Shown one piece after another: positions 51,054 to 61,796 of a stretch of 64,000 nt of DNA. Origin of the DNA: Apostichopus japonicus (taxonomy: Eukaryota > Echinodermata > Holothuroidea > Aspidochirotida > Stichopodidae); NCBI RefSeq assembly GCF_037975245.1, contig NC_092573.1, forward strand, positions 17,864,265-17,928,264. The letters are read 5' to 3'. The position numbers and the translations under genes were made by a program. Under the pieces are notes generated by a model. It was not told where the DNA came from. It searched no databases and saw nothing but the letters and a program-made list of their open reading frames with translations. The first letter of the stretch is position 1. Every line of letters begins with the position of its first letter.

Positions 51054-51208
51054 TTATATATATATATATATATATTATAACGAAAATCCACGTTTACTCC
51101 AAAAGAAAATATTATTAGAGAAAACCAGAGAAATAAGATATGACTCAAAATTGACAAATAAGGAGTAAGTTTTAGAAAATATATTGGAATTTTCGGTCCC
51201 CTGGGCCC

Positions 51209-51282
<74 letters not shown>

Positions 51283-51312
51283 CATATGGCCTATATATAT
51301 ATATATATACAT

Positions 51313-51351
<39 letters not shown>

Positions 51352-51363
51352 TATAGCATATGG

Positions 51364-51413
<50 letters not shown>

Positions 51414-51428
51414 GTATATATATATATC

Positions 51429-51474
<46 letters not shown>
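50812..51474. repeat. (TA)n microsatellite cluster
   Basis: TA tracts at 50816-50938, 51005-51075 and 51211-51474 are separated by two pieces of the dispersed TA-flanking repeat. AACGAAAATCCACGT occurs at about 50939 and 51079. The last tract touches the end of the Penelope-like element. Confidence 0.93.
51079..51186 (+). repeat. dispersed TA-flanking repeat, about 108 bp
   Basis: Begins AACGAAAATCCACGTTTACT and ends GGAGTAAGTTTTAGAAAATA. It matches 57688-57757 in the same orientation and 15811-15880 inverted. All copies are bounded by (TA)n. Confidence 0.85.
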
Positions 51475-51477
<3 letters not shown>

Positions 51478-51576
51478 AATAACGGAAAGACTGTTAAACA
51501 GCTATGCTGCATTTAGAGAAAGGCTGGATCTCGAGTGAGATACAATAATTGAATTAGGTAAGTGATTGGAAGTAAA
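51475..51576 (-). repeat. PLE-1 3' terminal direct repeat
   Basis: Second copy of the 102-bp repeat, at the 3' end of the element next to (TA)n. Confidence 0.9.
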
Positions 51577-51594
51577 ACAGCCAATGTTTGGTTT

Positions 51595-51634
51595 TTGCAG
51601 AGCTTTCGAGCAAAACTAGCTCTTCTTCAGTGCA
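51595..51634 (-). ncRNA. hammerhead-like motif in PLE-1 3' region
   Basis: On the minus strand, CTGAAGA is followed by A, a GAGC...GCTC stem with a TAGTTTT loop, and GAAA. CUGANGA and GAAA are the two hammerhead core strands and PLEs are known to carry hammerheads. Here one extra A separates the core from stem II and the outer stem is unclear. It may be a degenerate or variant ribozyme, or chance. Confidence 0.25.
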
Positions 51635-51787
51635 TGATCACCGAAAGTGACAAGGAGTAGCAGGAATTGAAACTGTTTTATAGAGGAGATGTCGGCATGG
51701 TTGTAAAGGCAAAGCGACTTACTGATTTCTGCTGAATAGAGCAGAAGTTTTAGAAATTCGGATTATTTTAATCCGCGTCGGATTATT

Positions 51788-54589
51788 TTAATCCGATTCC
51801 GTCGTAATTGTAAAGGAATTGTTTTGGTTTATCTGGGACGGCAAATCGTTTCTGATGTTTAAACCGAATGGTGCCGTGGTCTTTAGGTTTAGTTCCCAGA
51901 AATTTTCTTTCGCTTTCCTAGATTTATCTGTCCAAGAATCGTTCTGGTCAATGGCAATAACACGCAAATTCTCAATTGAATGATTTTGGAGATTGAAGTG
52001 ATTTGCAACAGGTTGGTAGATCTTTTTTGTTTTGATCGCCGATCTATGTTGTGTCATTCTCATTCTAAGAGTGTTTTTTGACTCTCCAATGTATTGTAAG
52101 TTACAAATATTGCAGTAGATGAGGTAAATGACATTTTTGGATAGGCAGTTAATTTTGTGCCGAATTTGGAACGTGCGTTTGGTTTGGTTGCTCTGAAAGG
52201 CCCCGGTCGAATCGACAAGTAAGCACGTTTTGCAATTTTGTGTACAGGGCGATGATCCTGTAGTTCCTGTTTTGCTTTCCTCTAATGGGGTGTCATCCCG
52301 AAAGGATGCCCGAACTAGGATATCCCGTAGGTTGCTGGGTCTTTTAAAAGCGATGACAGGTAATTCTGGGAATACTGATTTCAGGCGTTCGGTGCCTTGA
52401 AGTAGGTGAAAATTCTTCTGAATGATATTAGCCAGTGGTGGGAGACCAGGGTGGAATTCAGTAACCAATGGTACCCTTTTGGAACTGGTTTGACGAGTTT
52501 TGTACGTCAATGTTTCGGTACGGGGTTTGCTTTCAGCCTTTTTGATGGCATTTTCAATAGTACCCCGAAAATACTGTCTGTTTAGGAGGTGTTGTGACAG
52601 TTCTTTAGTGCGTGAATCAAAATCGACTTCAGAGGAGCAAATGCGTCGAATGCGCAACGCTTGACTGTACGGAATATTTCTGGTACAGTGACGTGGATGG
52701 CAACTGCTTGGTAAGAGGTAGTTGTGCTTGTTCGTGGGTTTATTGAACAAGTCTGTTTTGAGTGAACCATTTTGTAGGGTCACGGTGGTGTCCAGAAAGT
52801 GAACGCCATGTCCAGAAAAATCAGCAGTGAATTTGATAGTGTGATGAAACGAGTTTATGTCATCAATGAAGAGTTTTAGATTAGCCTCACCATGGGTCCA
52901 TATCATAAAGATATCGTCAATGTAACGTAACCACGTGTGTGGTTTCAAGTTTTGTCGAGATAAAAATTCTTTCTCGAGGTTTCCCATAAAGATGTTGGCA
53001 AAAGACGGTGCCATTTTGGTACCCATTGCGGTGCCATGAATTTGGAGATAGTGTTTGTTGCCAAATACCAGATTATTGTTGGTCAAGATAAGTTGCATTA
53101 ATTCGGCCAATTCTTTCTTCGTGGGGGTTTTGCCACGTATCGGTTTGAATGCTTTTGTGCAGGCCGAAATGCCCTCTTCGTTAGGGATATTTGTGTATAA
53201 CGAAGACACATCCAAGGTAACTAACAGAGAAGATAAGGGAAGATTTTTTATTTCCCCAATTTTCCGGATGAAATCCGTAGTGTCCTGCACATAGGACGGT
53301 AGGGCCGAAACGAGAGGTTGGATGAGGAGATCCACGAATTTGGAAATTTTTTCAGTCGCTGTGCCATTACCCGATATTATGGGCCTCCCGGGATTGCCTT
53401 CTTTGTGAATTTTAGGCAGAAAATAAAAGCGACCATGTTTTGGGTCGTTTTCCAGGAGGTTTTGGCCTAACTTGCGGTCAATGGAACCGTTAGAGACTAT
53501 CTTTTGGATGACTCTTTTCACGTTTTGTGTGATTTCTTGAGTGGGATCAGAATCCAGGAGTTTGTAGTGTTGAGGGTTGCCGAGTAGTCTGTTGGCTTCC
53601 TCTCTGTAGAATTGTTTGCCCATAGCGACAATTGCAGAACCCTTGTCGGCTGGCTTGATGACAATGTCATCGCGCTTCCGCAGTTCATGAATGGCCTGTC
53701 TCTCAGTTTTGTTGAGATTGTCGCGGAAGTCTGGGGCGGAGGTGTGTGTTTTGACATCCTCTTCAATGGCCGAAATAAATGATTCAAGAGGCGCACAATG
53801 GGCCTTGGGTGGATTCCACGAGCTTTTTGGCTTAAAATTGGAATGCAAGTCGTTGGTTTCTTGCGTGGTGTTATTGCCATTTTCGTCGGCAAAAAATTCA
53901 CGGAGACGTAAGCGTCGATAGAACAGATTTAGGTCAAGAGAAAGTTTCTGAGCGTTTACTTGCCGTGGTTTAGGGCAAAAATTTAGACCTTTGGAGAGTA
54001 GGTTTGTTTCTCCTGCCGAGAGTTGGCAATCAATGGTAACAACTGCACTTTTGGTGGTGTTGCATGCGGTCTGTATCTCTTTCCGACGGAATCTGCGAGA
54101 CCTGGTTCTTTTTGAGGTTTCAAGTTGGGTTTCACCAGAAGACTTAACTCTTTGCGTGACATTATCCCTCTTCAATTTGTGACATTGTCTTGAAGCTAGG
54201 GTATGTGAGAGGTTCAAGCAAATTTTGGAGATGGAGTCAAGGTTTCTTTCGAACTCGTTCTTGGGGAGTTCTTTTTGCAGTTTTCTGGTTTTGGAATCAA
54301 TTTGCTGGCTAAGTTCGTGAATTGTTTTGCGACAAATACTTATTTGCACAGCCATTAATTCAAGCGAAGCATTCTTAAGGATGCCTTTCCAATTGGCAAA
54401 GCTGTCGCTATCAGAAAGTGGTAAACCAGCACGGACCTTGATTTTAAGTCCTTTTGGTACCGTTTTGTGTTTACGGTATAGTCTGTAGTTGGAAAGATGA
54501 TGCCGATACCTAACCCGTTTTTCGGAAAGGCGTCGAAGCGTTTTCAAAGTTTCAAAGGTGCTCTCCATTTTGAAGCATAGTTGGATCAA
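51788..54589 (-). CDS. Penelope-like reverse transcriptase / GIY-YIG endonuclease polyprotein
   Basis: 933 residues without a break. The N-terminal third is basic and family-specific. The reverse transcriptase core covers roughly residues 390-650: FYFLPKIHKEGNPGRPIISG, then LVTLDVSSLYTNIPNEEG, GTAMGTKMAPSFANIFMG and the catalytic RYIDDIF near residue 555. A Cys cluster (C-x4-C-x2-C) lies near 778. A GIY-YIG nuclease follows from about 820: NVIYLIYC, then LQYIGES, RMRMTQH and a late WELNLKTTAP carrying the expected Glu. Reverse transcriptase copies the element RNA and GIY-YIG nicks the target. A second Met at residue 8 (MESTFETL) is an equally good start. Key catalytic residues are all present. 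Confidence 0.95.
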   Translation of the reverse strand: MIQLCFKMESTFETLKTLRRLSEKRVRYRHHLSNYRLYRKHKTVPKGLKIKVRAGLPLSDSDSFANWKGILKNASLELMAVQISICRKTIHELSQQIDSKTRKLQKELPKNEFERNLDSISKICLNLSHTLASRQCHKLKRDNVTQRVKSSGETQLETSKRTRSRRFRRKEIQTACNTTKSAVVTIDCQLSAGETNLLSKGLNFCPKPRQVNAQKLSLDLNLFYRRLRLREFFADENGNNTTQETNDLHSNFKPKSSWNPPKAHCAPLESFISAIEEDVKTHTSAPDFRDNLNKTERQAIHELRKRDDIVIKPADKGSAIVAMGKQFYREEANRLLGNPQHYKLLDSDPTQEITQNVKRVIQKIVSNGSIDRKLGQNLLENDPKHGRFYFLPKIHKEGNPGRPIISGNGTATEKISKFVDLLIQPLVSALPSYVQDTTDFIRKIGEIKNLPLSSLLVTLDVSSLYTNIPNEEGISACTKAFKPIRGKTPTKKELAELMQLILTNNNLVFGNKHYLQIHGTAMGTKMAPSFANIFMGNLEKEFLSRQNLKPHTWLRYIDDIFMIWTHGEANLKLFIDDINSFHHTIKFTADFSGHGVHFLDTTVTLQNGSLKTDLFNKPTNKHNYLLPSSCHPRHCTRNIPYSQALRIRRICSSEVDFDSRTKELSQHLLNRQYFRGTIENAIKKAESKPRTETLTYKTRQTSSKRVPLVTEFHPGLPPLANIIQKNFHLLQGTERLKSVFPELPVIAFKRPSNLRDILVRASFRDDTPLEESKTGTTGSSPCTQNCKTCLLVDSTGAFQSNQTKRTFQIRHKINCLSKNVIYLIYCNICNLQYIGESKNTLRMRMTQHRSAIKTKKIYQPVANHFNLQNHSIENLRVIAIDQNDSWTDKSRKAKENFWELNLKTTAPFGLNIRNDLPSQINQNNSFTITTESD

Positions 54590-54617
54590 TTAGATACCAA
54601 CAGTGAAAGATATAGAT

Positions 54618-54715
54618 AGGAATAACGGAAAAACTGTTAAACAGCTATGCTGCATTTAGAGAAAGGCTGGATCTCGAGTGAGATACAATAATTGAATTAG
54701 GTAAGTGATTGGAAG

Positions 54716-54719
<4 letters not shown>
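54618..54719 (-). repeat. PLE-1 5' terminal direct repeat
   Basis: Matches 51475-51576 along 102 bp with about one mismatch (AAAAACTG here, AAAGACTG there). It lies 28 bp before the ORF start and should hold the internal promoter if the element behaves like others of its class. Confidence 0.9.
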
Positions 54720-54805
<86 letters not shown>

Positions 54806-54826
54806 ATATATGTATATATATATCAT
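54720..54826. repeat. (TA)n microsatellite
   Basis: TA tract between PLE-1 and the LINE, with GA and TG interruptions near the right end. Confidence 0.95.
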
Positions 54827-54838
54827 AAAACGAAATTC

Positions 54839-57683
54839 GAATCGTCCATCCAACGAAGTTAAATTAAGGTTGACCGATGCACGGCATCTGCTCGACCTTT
54901 GTTACGATTATAAATTAATGGGGATTATCGTAAGGTCACGTGCAAGATGGGTGGAGAAGGGTGAGACAAGTTCGAGTTACTTTCTGAATTTGGAAAATAG
55001 TAATAAATTAAGCCATTCTATCAACAGAATTATTAACGACAGAGGTGATGTTATCACCAATAGTGGTCAAATTTTAAAAGAGGCTACTGTGTTCTACAAA
55101 AATCTGTATACTAAAGATTATAATGTGGATTCGACCTCTTTCTATAGAAATGACATCAATCATATCAAATTGTCAAACGAACAGAGGAGTGCTTGTGAGG
55201 GAGAGTTAACATTGGCAGAGTGTACCCGTACTTTGCTGTCTTTACCACGGAATAAGTCGCCAGGATCTGATGGGCTTCCTTCAGAAATTTATAAAGTTTT
55301 TTGGAATGACATTGGCAATATCGTTGTAGATTCTTTTAATTATGCCTTTAGACATGGGTTTGTTTCTGACGAGCAGGGGAGGGCGATTATTACCTTGCTT
55401 CCAAAAGCTTCAAAGACTCCCCAAGAATTAGAGCATCTTAAGAATTGGAGACCCATTTCTCTACTAAACTCTGATTATAAGATTGCATCTAAAAGTATCG
55501 CTTTTCGCATAAAGCAAAATCTTGCAGACTTGATAAGCCCCGAGCAGACCGGTTTTCTCAAGGACGGTATATAGGGGAAAACAGAACTGTTTTAGACCTT
55601 ATTTCCTATTGTGATGATAGGAATGTCCCTGGGGCTTTGCTCCTTTTGGACTTTGAGAAGGCCTTCGACAAATTAGACTGGGGCTTTGTTCAGGATACGC
55701 TTGCTTTTTTTTAATTTCGGTCCCGATCTGAAGCAATGGATCTCCACTTTTTACAGAAACGTTATAGTACGTGTATAACTAATAATGGCTTTATATCTGA
55801 ATATTTTAATATTTCTCGTGGGGTGAGGCAAGGGTGCCCACTTAGCCCTTATTTATTTATCATTTGTAGTGAAATTTTCACCAGTATGGTAAAATTAAAT
55901 ACGGCCATCAAAGGTATTAGAGTCGGTACTAGCGAATTCAAAATTTCCCAATATGCTGATGATAGTGTTATAATAACTGATGGTAGCAGAGACACTTTTA
56001 ATGAAGTCATCACAGTATTATCAACTTTTTCCAAGTGCTCAGGATTGCAGGTTAATATGAGTAAGTCATACATTTTTCCAATGGGGTCCCTAGTCCCCAA
56101 TTACCCGGGTTATTTCAATGAATTTAATTTTCGTATTACACATGGTCCGGTCAACTATCTTGGTATTAATTTCACGCATCACGCGGAAGATTTCTTCAAG
56201 TTAAATTACTTGCCAAAGCTATCTCGTATAAAGAATCTTATTCACCAATGGTCGAAGCGAGATTTAACTCCTATAGGCAAAATTATTATTATTAAAACTT
56301 TCGCAGTGTCCCAATTGGTGTATATCCTTACAGTTTTGCCGTCTCCTCCTGTGAATTTTCTTCAAGAGATAAATAGGTTGTTTCTTAAATTTATCTGGGA
56401 TAATAAGCCAGACAAAATACGGAGAAGCGTTCTCTTAAATAATAAACAAGATGGTGGGCTACGTATGATTGACGTCGCCTTGTTTGCAACAAGTTTAAAA
56501 ACATCTTGGGTAAAAATGTATCTAGATGATAATCATAGACCGTGGAAGGATCTGTTTGATTACTGCTTGAAGGCCCATGGCTGTAGGTTTTTGTTCAATT
56601 GTAATTTTCAGAACACAGATGTTAATGATATTTCAAATGTATTTGTAAAAGAGGTCTGTCAAGCTTGGGCTCACTATAATTACAATATTCCTGTAGGTAA
56701 TTATGGCAATCAAATAATCCTAAATAATTCTTTTATCAAGATTGATATTAAACAGATCATTTACAATGAAAGACTTTTTAGAGCCGGTGCGTACTATGTT
56801 AGTAATTTTTTTAATGAGGATGGTACCATACTACAGTATAGGGACTTCATGGAAAAGCACGACATTGAACATTTTTCCTATCTTAATTACTTTAGTATTG
56901 TTTCGGCAATCCCGAGGTATTGGAGAAATAATTTGGGTGATGATGCTAATTTAAATATTAATTGTCAACGTATGACAAAGTTCATATTCGCACCGAAAAG
57001 CAATAGATGTGTATACGAGAACTTAGTTAAAGATAAGGTTACGACCCCTAGGGCAAAACTAAAATGGGAAGAAAAATATCGCACAGTCGACTAGAATTGG
57101 CAACGAATATTTTCTTTAATATGTACGGCTGTCAGGGATCCCAAAATTCGGTATTTTCAGTTCCGATTCTTGCATCGAATTCTTGGTGTTAATCAGTACA
57201 TGCATAGAATCGGAATTGCTAACACCCCAACTTGTAGTTTTTGCAACAATTTTGATGAGACTCTGGAGCATTTATTTTGGTTTTGCAATTATGTTGATTC
57301 ATTTTGGAAGGAGGTTGTTAGAAAATGGTGGAAATGTAGTTTTGAGCTTTCTCCCTATATTATATCTTTCGGATGTATCAATGATGAATTAAACCCGATA
57401 AATTTCTTAAGTTTCAATGCCAAATATTATATTTTCTTTTGTAAGGTACAGAACAAGATTCCGACAGCTGAGGAATTTTCGATTTCAATTATCAGTTGAA
57501 AAGTTCCTTCTGCAAAAAGAGAAAAAGGAGCATAAATTGATTAAGTTCGATAATTGTTTTGAAAATGTTTAGGAGCATGTATTGTATTGGAGTATTATAA
57601 TTTGATATAAAGGTGCTGTGACACCGTGCTGTTTTATATTGTGTTGAGAAGAGAAATAAAATACGGATGAAAAAAACAAAAAA
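54839..57683 (+). mobile_element. 5'-truncated L1/Tx1-type LINE with target duplication
   Basis: AAAACGAAATTC stands at both 54827-54838 and 57684-57695, a 12-bp target-site duplication. The right end has AATAAA (57655-57660) and an A-rich tail (57670-57683). The left end starts inside the reverse transcriptase region, so the endonuclease and any ORF1 are missing, as in common 5'-truncated LINE insertions. It landed in a copy of the dispersed TA-flanking repeat, whose left edge is at 54827 and whose remainder continues at 57696. Confidence 0.92.
54840..57499 (+). pseudogene. LINE reverse transcriptase ORF2 remnant
   Basis: Motifs in order: NKSPGSDGLPSEIYK, KNWRPISLLNSDYK, LLLLDFEKAFDKLDW, RGVRQGCPLSPYLF, QYADDSVII with the catalytic Asp pair, KFIWDNKPDKIRRSVL with GGLRMIDV, and a C-terminal Cys/His knuckle, CSFCNNFDETLEHLFWFC. 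The order and the C-terminal part fit the L1/Tx1 group. The frame is broken by a one-base loss near 55565-55572, an extra T in the run 55705-55712, another shift near 55755-55770 and a TAG at 57092-57094. The final part to 57499 is in frame with the piece before the TAG. It cannot make a working protein. Confidence 0.9.
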
Positions 57684-57753
57684 AAAACGAAATTCCACGT
57701 TTACTCCAAAAGAAAATATTATTAGAGAAAACCAGAGAATAAGATATGACTCA

Positions 57754-57757
<4 letters not shown>
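57684..57757 (+). repeat. dispersed TA-flanking repeat, copy split by the LINE
   Basis: AACGAAATTCCACGTTTACT onward to ATATGACTCATAATTATA matches 51079-51150. The duplicated first 12 bases lie on the far side of the LINE. Confidence 0.85.

Positions 57758-57790
<33 letters not shown>
57758..57790. repeat. (TA)n microsatellite
   Basis: TA tract at the left edge of the second Penelope-like element. Confidence 0.9.
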
Positions 57791-57792
<2 letters not shown>

Positions 57793-60700
57793 TCTTGAAC
57801 TATTCTCTACATCGGTCAAACTTGGCCAATTGTTTAACTGTTTCCTATATCGGCCAAACTTGGCCGATTGTTTGACAATATATCGTTGGGTAAGTTCCAT
57901 ACTTTACCTTTTCCACAAACTTCCTAAATTAATAGCAGACGCTCAACAAGCACTACCCGGAGTGACCCCTTCTCACCAGGCTGGGAATATCCGCCGTTCT
58001 GCCATTTCTAAACTAGCCAGGACAATCAAGCTATTCCCTCCTTGCCGACCTATTATTTCAGGAATTGGTACGCTTACTGAGCATGCATCTTTCAGGATAC
58101 ATGGACTCTATACTCAACCCTTTATTAACTCATATTCCTTCTAATATACAGGACACTATGCTATTTTTGAGAATTTTTAACACTATTCAGGCGTTACCAA
58201 TAAATTCCTTACTTGTTACTATGGACGTATCCTCTTTGAACACTAATATTCCTCATGATGAGGGAATTATCGCTTGTCAAAATTTTCTTCGTGAGTATGC
58301 CACCAACCCCACTTTAGATGTGATGATCTTGGTCCCATTTTACGTTTCATATTAAGTAATAATTATTTCTCTTTTAATGGGAAATATTATCTCCAAATCA
58401 ATGGTACCGCTATGGGCACTGTTACACCAACATATTTATGCACGAATTGGAACAGGAAATGCTATCCAGGTGCGTATCCAGGGGGGGCGTTGGGGGCGCG
58501 CGCCCCCCGGGTAAGGAAAAGAGGAGAGAAAAAAAAGAGAAGAAAAAGGGGAAAAGGAGGGGAAAAAGAAAAGGAGGAGAGGAAGGAAGGGAAATGAAAA
58601 AAGAAAAAAGAGAGAAAAAGGAGAAAAGGAGGGGAGTAGAAGATAGCCAAGACCTCGGGAAGAGAAAGATCCCTATTATATACACAGGGTAGCCAGTGAC
58701 AGATCAAGGATTACGGAGGGGGTGTGCGCCTCACCCTACCCCTTACCCCGACAACTCCATTTTTGACGTTTCCGTCTTTCCTCTCTCACTAATGTACTTG
58801 AACTCGACCGAGTCGTCGGGGAACATAACGCATTTCGGGAAGGGGGCGACCGCCCTCCCCCCCCGAGCAAATTTTCTTTATGACATCGCTAGTAATTTCA
58901 AGATAGACAATGCTTAGATGCAACTTACAAGGCCTGGGAAGTGTCATTTCCAGCGATCTGGGAGGCATTTTCGGCCAAAATTTTTCTTGTACGCTTCGCG
59001 CCAACTCATGGTGGCGCTTCGCTTAGATAGTTTGCCTACAGGCTTCGCCCTCCCTTGGCAATTACTCGCTGCACGCCTGTTCGAATTTGTAAAGCAAAGA
59101 GCAGATATAACATCATATAAATGAGCATTGAAATGCATGTTCCACGATGAACAGCCTCAAAAACTGTCAATGTGTGTAGTCAAAGGCGTAGGAGCCAGAT
59201 TGGATTTGGGGGCTGTAATGACTTGCCCGAAAAAAAGGCCAAAATTTTTCGCGCAAGAAGCGCGCATTCAACATGTCGATGCCAATATCATATAGGCAAG
59301 ATCGGTCATTACATCAAATGGCATCGTCTACCGCACGGTCCGTGATAGTTGCACAGTATACCGCCGGATGCTAATGTAAACAACCAAATGTCTTATGTAG
59401 ATGGAGAAAAACCATACAGATCCATTTATGTCAAAACTCTCTTTTACAGTAGTAATATCGGCCAAGCTTACAACTTTATTTCAATTACCAAGGAGATCAT
59501 TTTAAGCTATTCATTGCTATTTATTTTTCTTTCAGTATAGGTGCCCGAAAAAAATGGGAAAACAATTGGGGGGGGGGGGGGCTGCAGCCCCCGCCTCCTA
59601 CGGGACCTACGCCTATGAGTGAAGTCTTCGGTTTCGATATACCTGATATCGGAAATATCTGCTATTTTTCTGTTCCTTCAACCAAGTTTTGTAAAAGCCA
59701 TTATAAGAGGTTGCAATATTTCTACACCAATAAATTAACTGTGTCGGAATTTTCGAAAATTTCCTCACCAACATTCGTCATCATACTTTCCTCTACTCGT
59801 TCAATTTTGACCTGTCTGTTAGGGGTTCAAGGAGGTTTTTCTATATTGGTTGTCTATAGATTGAATTTTCTGCAACATTATGGGTATGTTTTCAAGTGAT
59901 TTTATTCACGAGGAAAAGAATTTTCAAATTCTCAACAAGTAATGGGCTTAAAACCTTGAAAAGTGGGGCTTTCGGATATTGTGGGCCGTGACGTAGAATA
60001 ACCTACAAAAGCAATGATCCATAGGACATGCAATCAGGTCGAACATGATGTGTGACTGGTGACAATCTTCAAAAAGGTTATGGATGGAAAAAACTTTGGG
60101 GAAATACTTGGTTCTCAGGCAAAAGTGTACATCTGGTTGCTCATTTTCAAGCCCGAGAAGTGCCATTTCCGGTGATCTGGGGGGTATCAAAACCAAAAAT
60201 TTTCTTGTACGCTCCGCGCCAACCGATGGTGGCGCTCCGCTAAGATAGTAATTCGCGCCCCCCGGGTTAGAAAATCCTGGATACGCGCCTGCTATCCACT
60301 TCTCCTCTTAAGCCATCACATTATTATAGATACATTGACGATATATTTTTTGTCTGGCCACATGGTGAAGAATCTCTTAAGTCTTTCTTTGATCATGTTA
60401 ATTCTTTTCATGACAGCATTACATTTTCTGTCGAAGTTTCTAAACATCAAATTTCATTTCTAAATGTTCTGGTCAAGCTGGATGGCAATTCCTTCACCAC
60501 TTCGGTCTATTATAAGCCCACTGATATATTTACACTTTAATAGTTTTCACCCGCATAATCTCAAGAGTTCTATTGTTTACAGCCAATGCCTTAGACTTAA
60601 ACGCATTTGCTCCAACCCATTTGATTTTAAACACAAGGTATCCATTTTAACTGGTTATTTTTTGAACTTCGATACCCCCTTCACTTAATTAGACAGGGTA

Positions 60701-61408
60701 TTTCCAGGGCCGACAAGTTGAGTCGTGAGGACTTATTAGAATTTAAGTCTAAAAGTCCCAACACACGCATTCCGTTTGTTACCAGTTACAAGCCCCTCAT
60801 CAAATCCTTCATTCGCTCCATCAAACGGGAATTTACTGTATTCCAAGACGATCAGTCTGTAGGAGAATCGTTTAAGGTACACCCCATGCTAGCATTTCGT
60901 CAACCCCCCAACCTTAAATTTCTACTCACTTCCTCCAGACTCCCCCACTCAATTTTCACCTCCGCAGGCAATTTCCCTTGCAGTAAACCTCGATGCCAAA
61001 TATGCCCCCATATTACCCCAGGCACCGTGGTCAGATTCCAAATGTTCAAGTCTAAGACCCCCTTCTCTCTCTTAGATTCTATTAATGTTATTTACATTTT
61101 CTACTGTGTACTTTGCAAAGAGGGCAATTATGTAGGTGAAACAGGCTCCCGTTTCCGCTTACGTTTTAATAATCACAAAAAAAATCTATTCGTGATAACT
61201 TTGCAGGATTCCCAGTTTCCGAACATTTCAATCTTCATAGTCATTCTCTCAAAACCTAAAATGTATTTTAATTTCCTCGAACTTCAAATCAGCTACTGAA
61301 CGTAAACGTAAAGAAATCGATTGGATCTTTCGGATTAAGTCTCACATCACCGGCCTCAACAAAGACTTGGGACCCCTTAACAACTATCAGTTCTACAAAG
61401 ATATGTAA
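57791..61408 (+). pseudogene. second Penelope-like element (PLE-2), 5'-truncated, decayed and split
   Basis: The left part (about 57890-58466) has PPCRPIISGIGTLTE, a shifted SNIQDTMLFL, LLVTMDVSSLNTNIPHDEG and NGTAMGT. The reading MHELEQEMLS stops at the TIR transposon (58467-60291). It resumes with TSPLKPSHYYRYIDDIFFVW, so the catalytic domain was whole before that insertion. Further on are QCLRLKRICSNPFDF, TRIPFVTSYKPL, a Cys cluster (CSKPRCQIC) and the GIY-YIG segment NVIYIFYC with NYVGETGSRFRLRFNNHKKN. A frameshift near 61195-61210 precedes the tail (IKSHITGLNKDLGPLNNYQF) and the stop at 61406-61408. It differs clearly from PLE-1 and is a different lineage. Everything 5' of the mid reverse transcriptase is missing. 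A 36-bp imperfect duplication lies at 57805-57878. Confidence 0.88.
58467..60291 (+). mobile_element. non-autonomous TIR DNA transposon, copy D, inserted in PLE-2
   Basis: Ends are CAGGTGCGTATCCAGG and CCTGGATACGCGCCTG, as in copy A. CTATC lies on each side (58462-58466 and 60292-60296), a 5-bp target duplication if the element starts at CAGG. Alternatively GCTATCC is duplicated and the element starts at AGG. Removing the element and one duplicate restores the PLE-2 frame. Length is 1,825 bp. It has the GC-rich subterminal part, a purine tract (58515-58640), the CGCGCCAACTCATGGTGGCG module and the CCATTTCCGGTGATCTGG right part. No transposase frame. Confidence 0.92.
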
Positions 61409-61796
61409 TCCGTTCTTTGCTCCTTAATCCGCTTCCTGTATAGTCATTGTTTATTTGGTTCTAATTCCATCAATGCAACTTACACTTATCTAGCGTCATA
61501 TTTCATGGTGTTACATTTTGTACTTTTCTATCTCTAATGAGTAACCGCGGGCGTCCCTAGATGCTATTACTGTCGCAATGAAAGTTTCTTTCTTCAAGTA
61601 GGACCAAAAGGATAATTACGTCGGAGTATTTATACCGCGAGATAAAATCTGGCACCAGACTGGTCATAAGCCGCTCAGAGCATACGGGTATCAGGGCATA
61701 CGGGTATCCATGTTGCCGAGGTTGCCTGCCGCGCCATTGTACCATGTCCTAGCATACTCGTCATATTCCCAATGGCTAAGTTATACCCTCTCACTG
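61409..61796. other. PLE-2 3' flank, non-coding
   Basis: Probably the 3' UTR of PLE-2 and beyond. The true 3' end of the element could not be found. Confidence 0.4.

Larger units (their letters stand above)
51475..54719 (-). mobile_element. Penelope-like retroelement with direct terminal repeats (PLE-1)
   Basis: The element runs leftward: 5' terminal repeat 54618-54719, ORF 54589-51788, 3' UTR 51577-51787, 3' terminal repeat 51475-51576. The two 102-bp repeats differ at about one base. Direct repeats of this kind (pseudo-LTRs) are known for Penelope-like elements, whose copies insert as partial tandems. Both outer edges touch (TA)n, so the target was probably a TA tract. With one open 933-codon frame and almost identical repeats, this looks like a recent and possibly competent copy. 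Confidence 0.9.

Noticed and set aside
54705-54840. ATG start of the LINE ORF inside the TA tract
   Set aside because: The Met and Tyr/Ile run come from the microsatellite; the LINE begins only after the target duplication at 54838.
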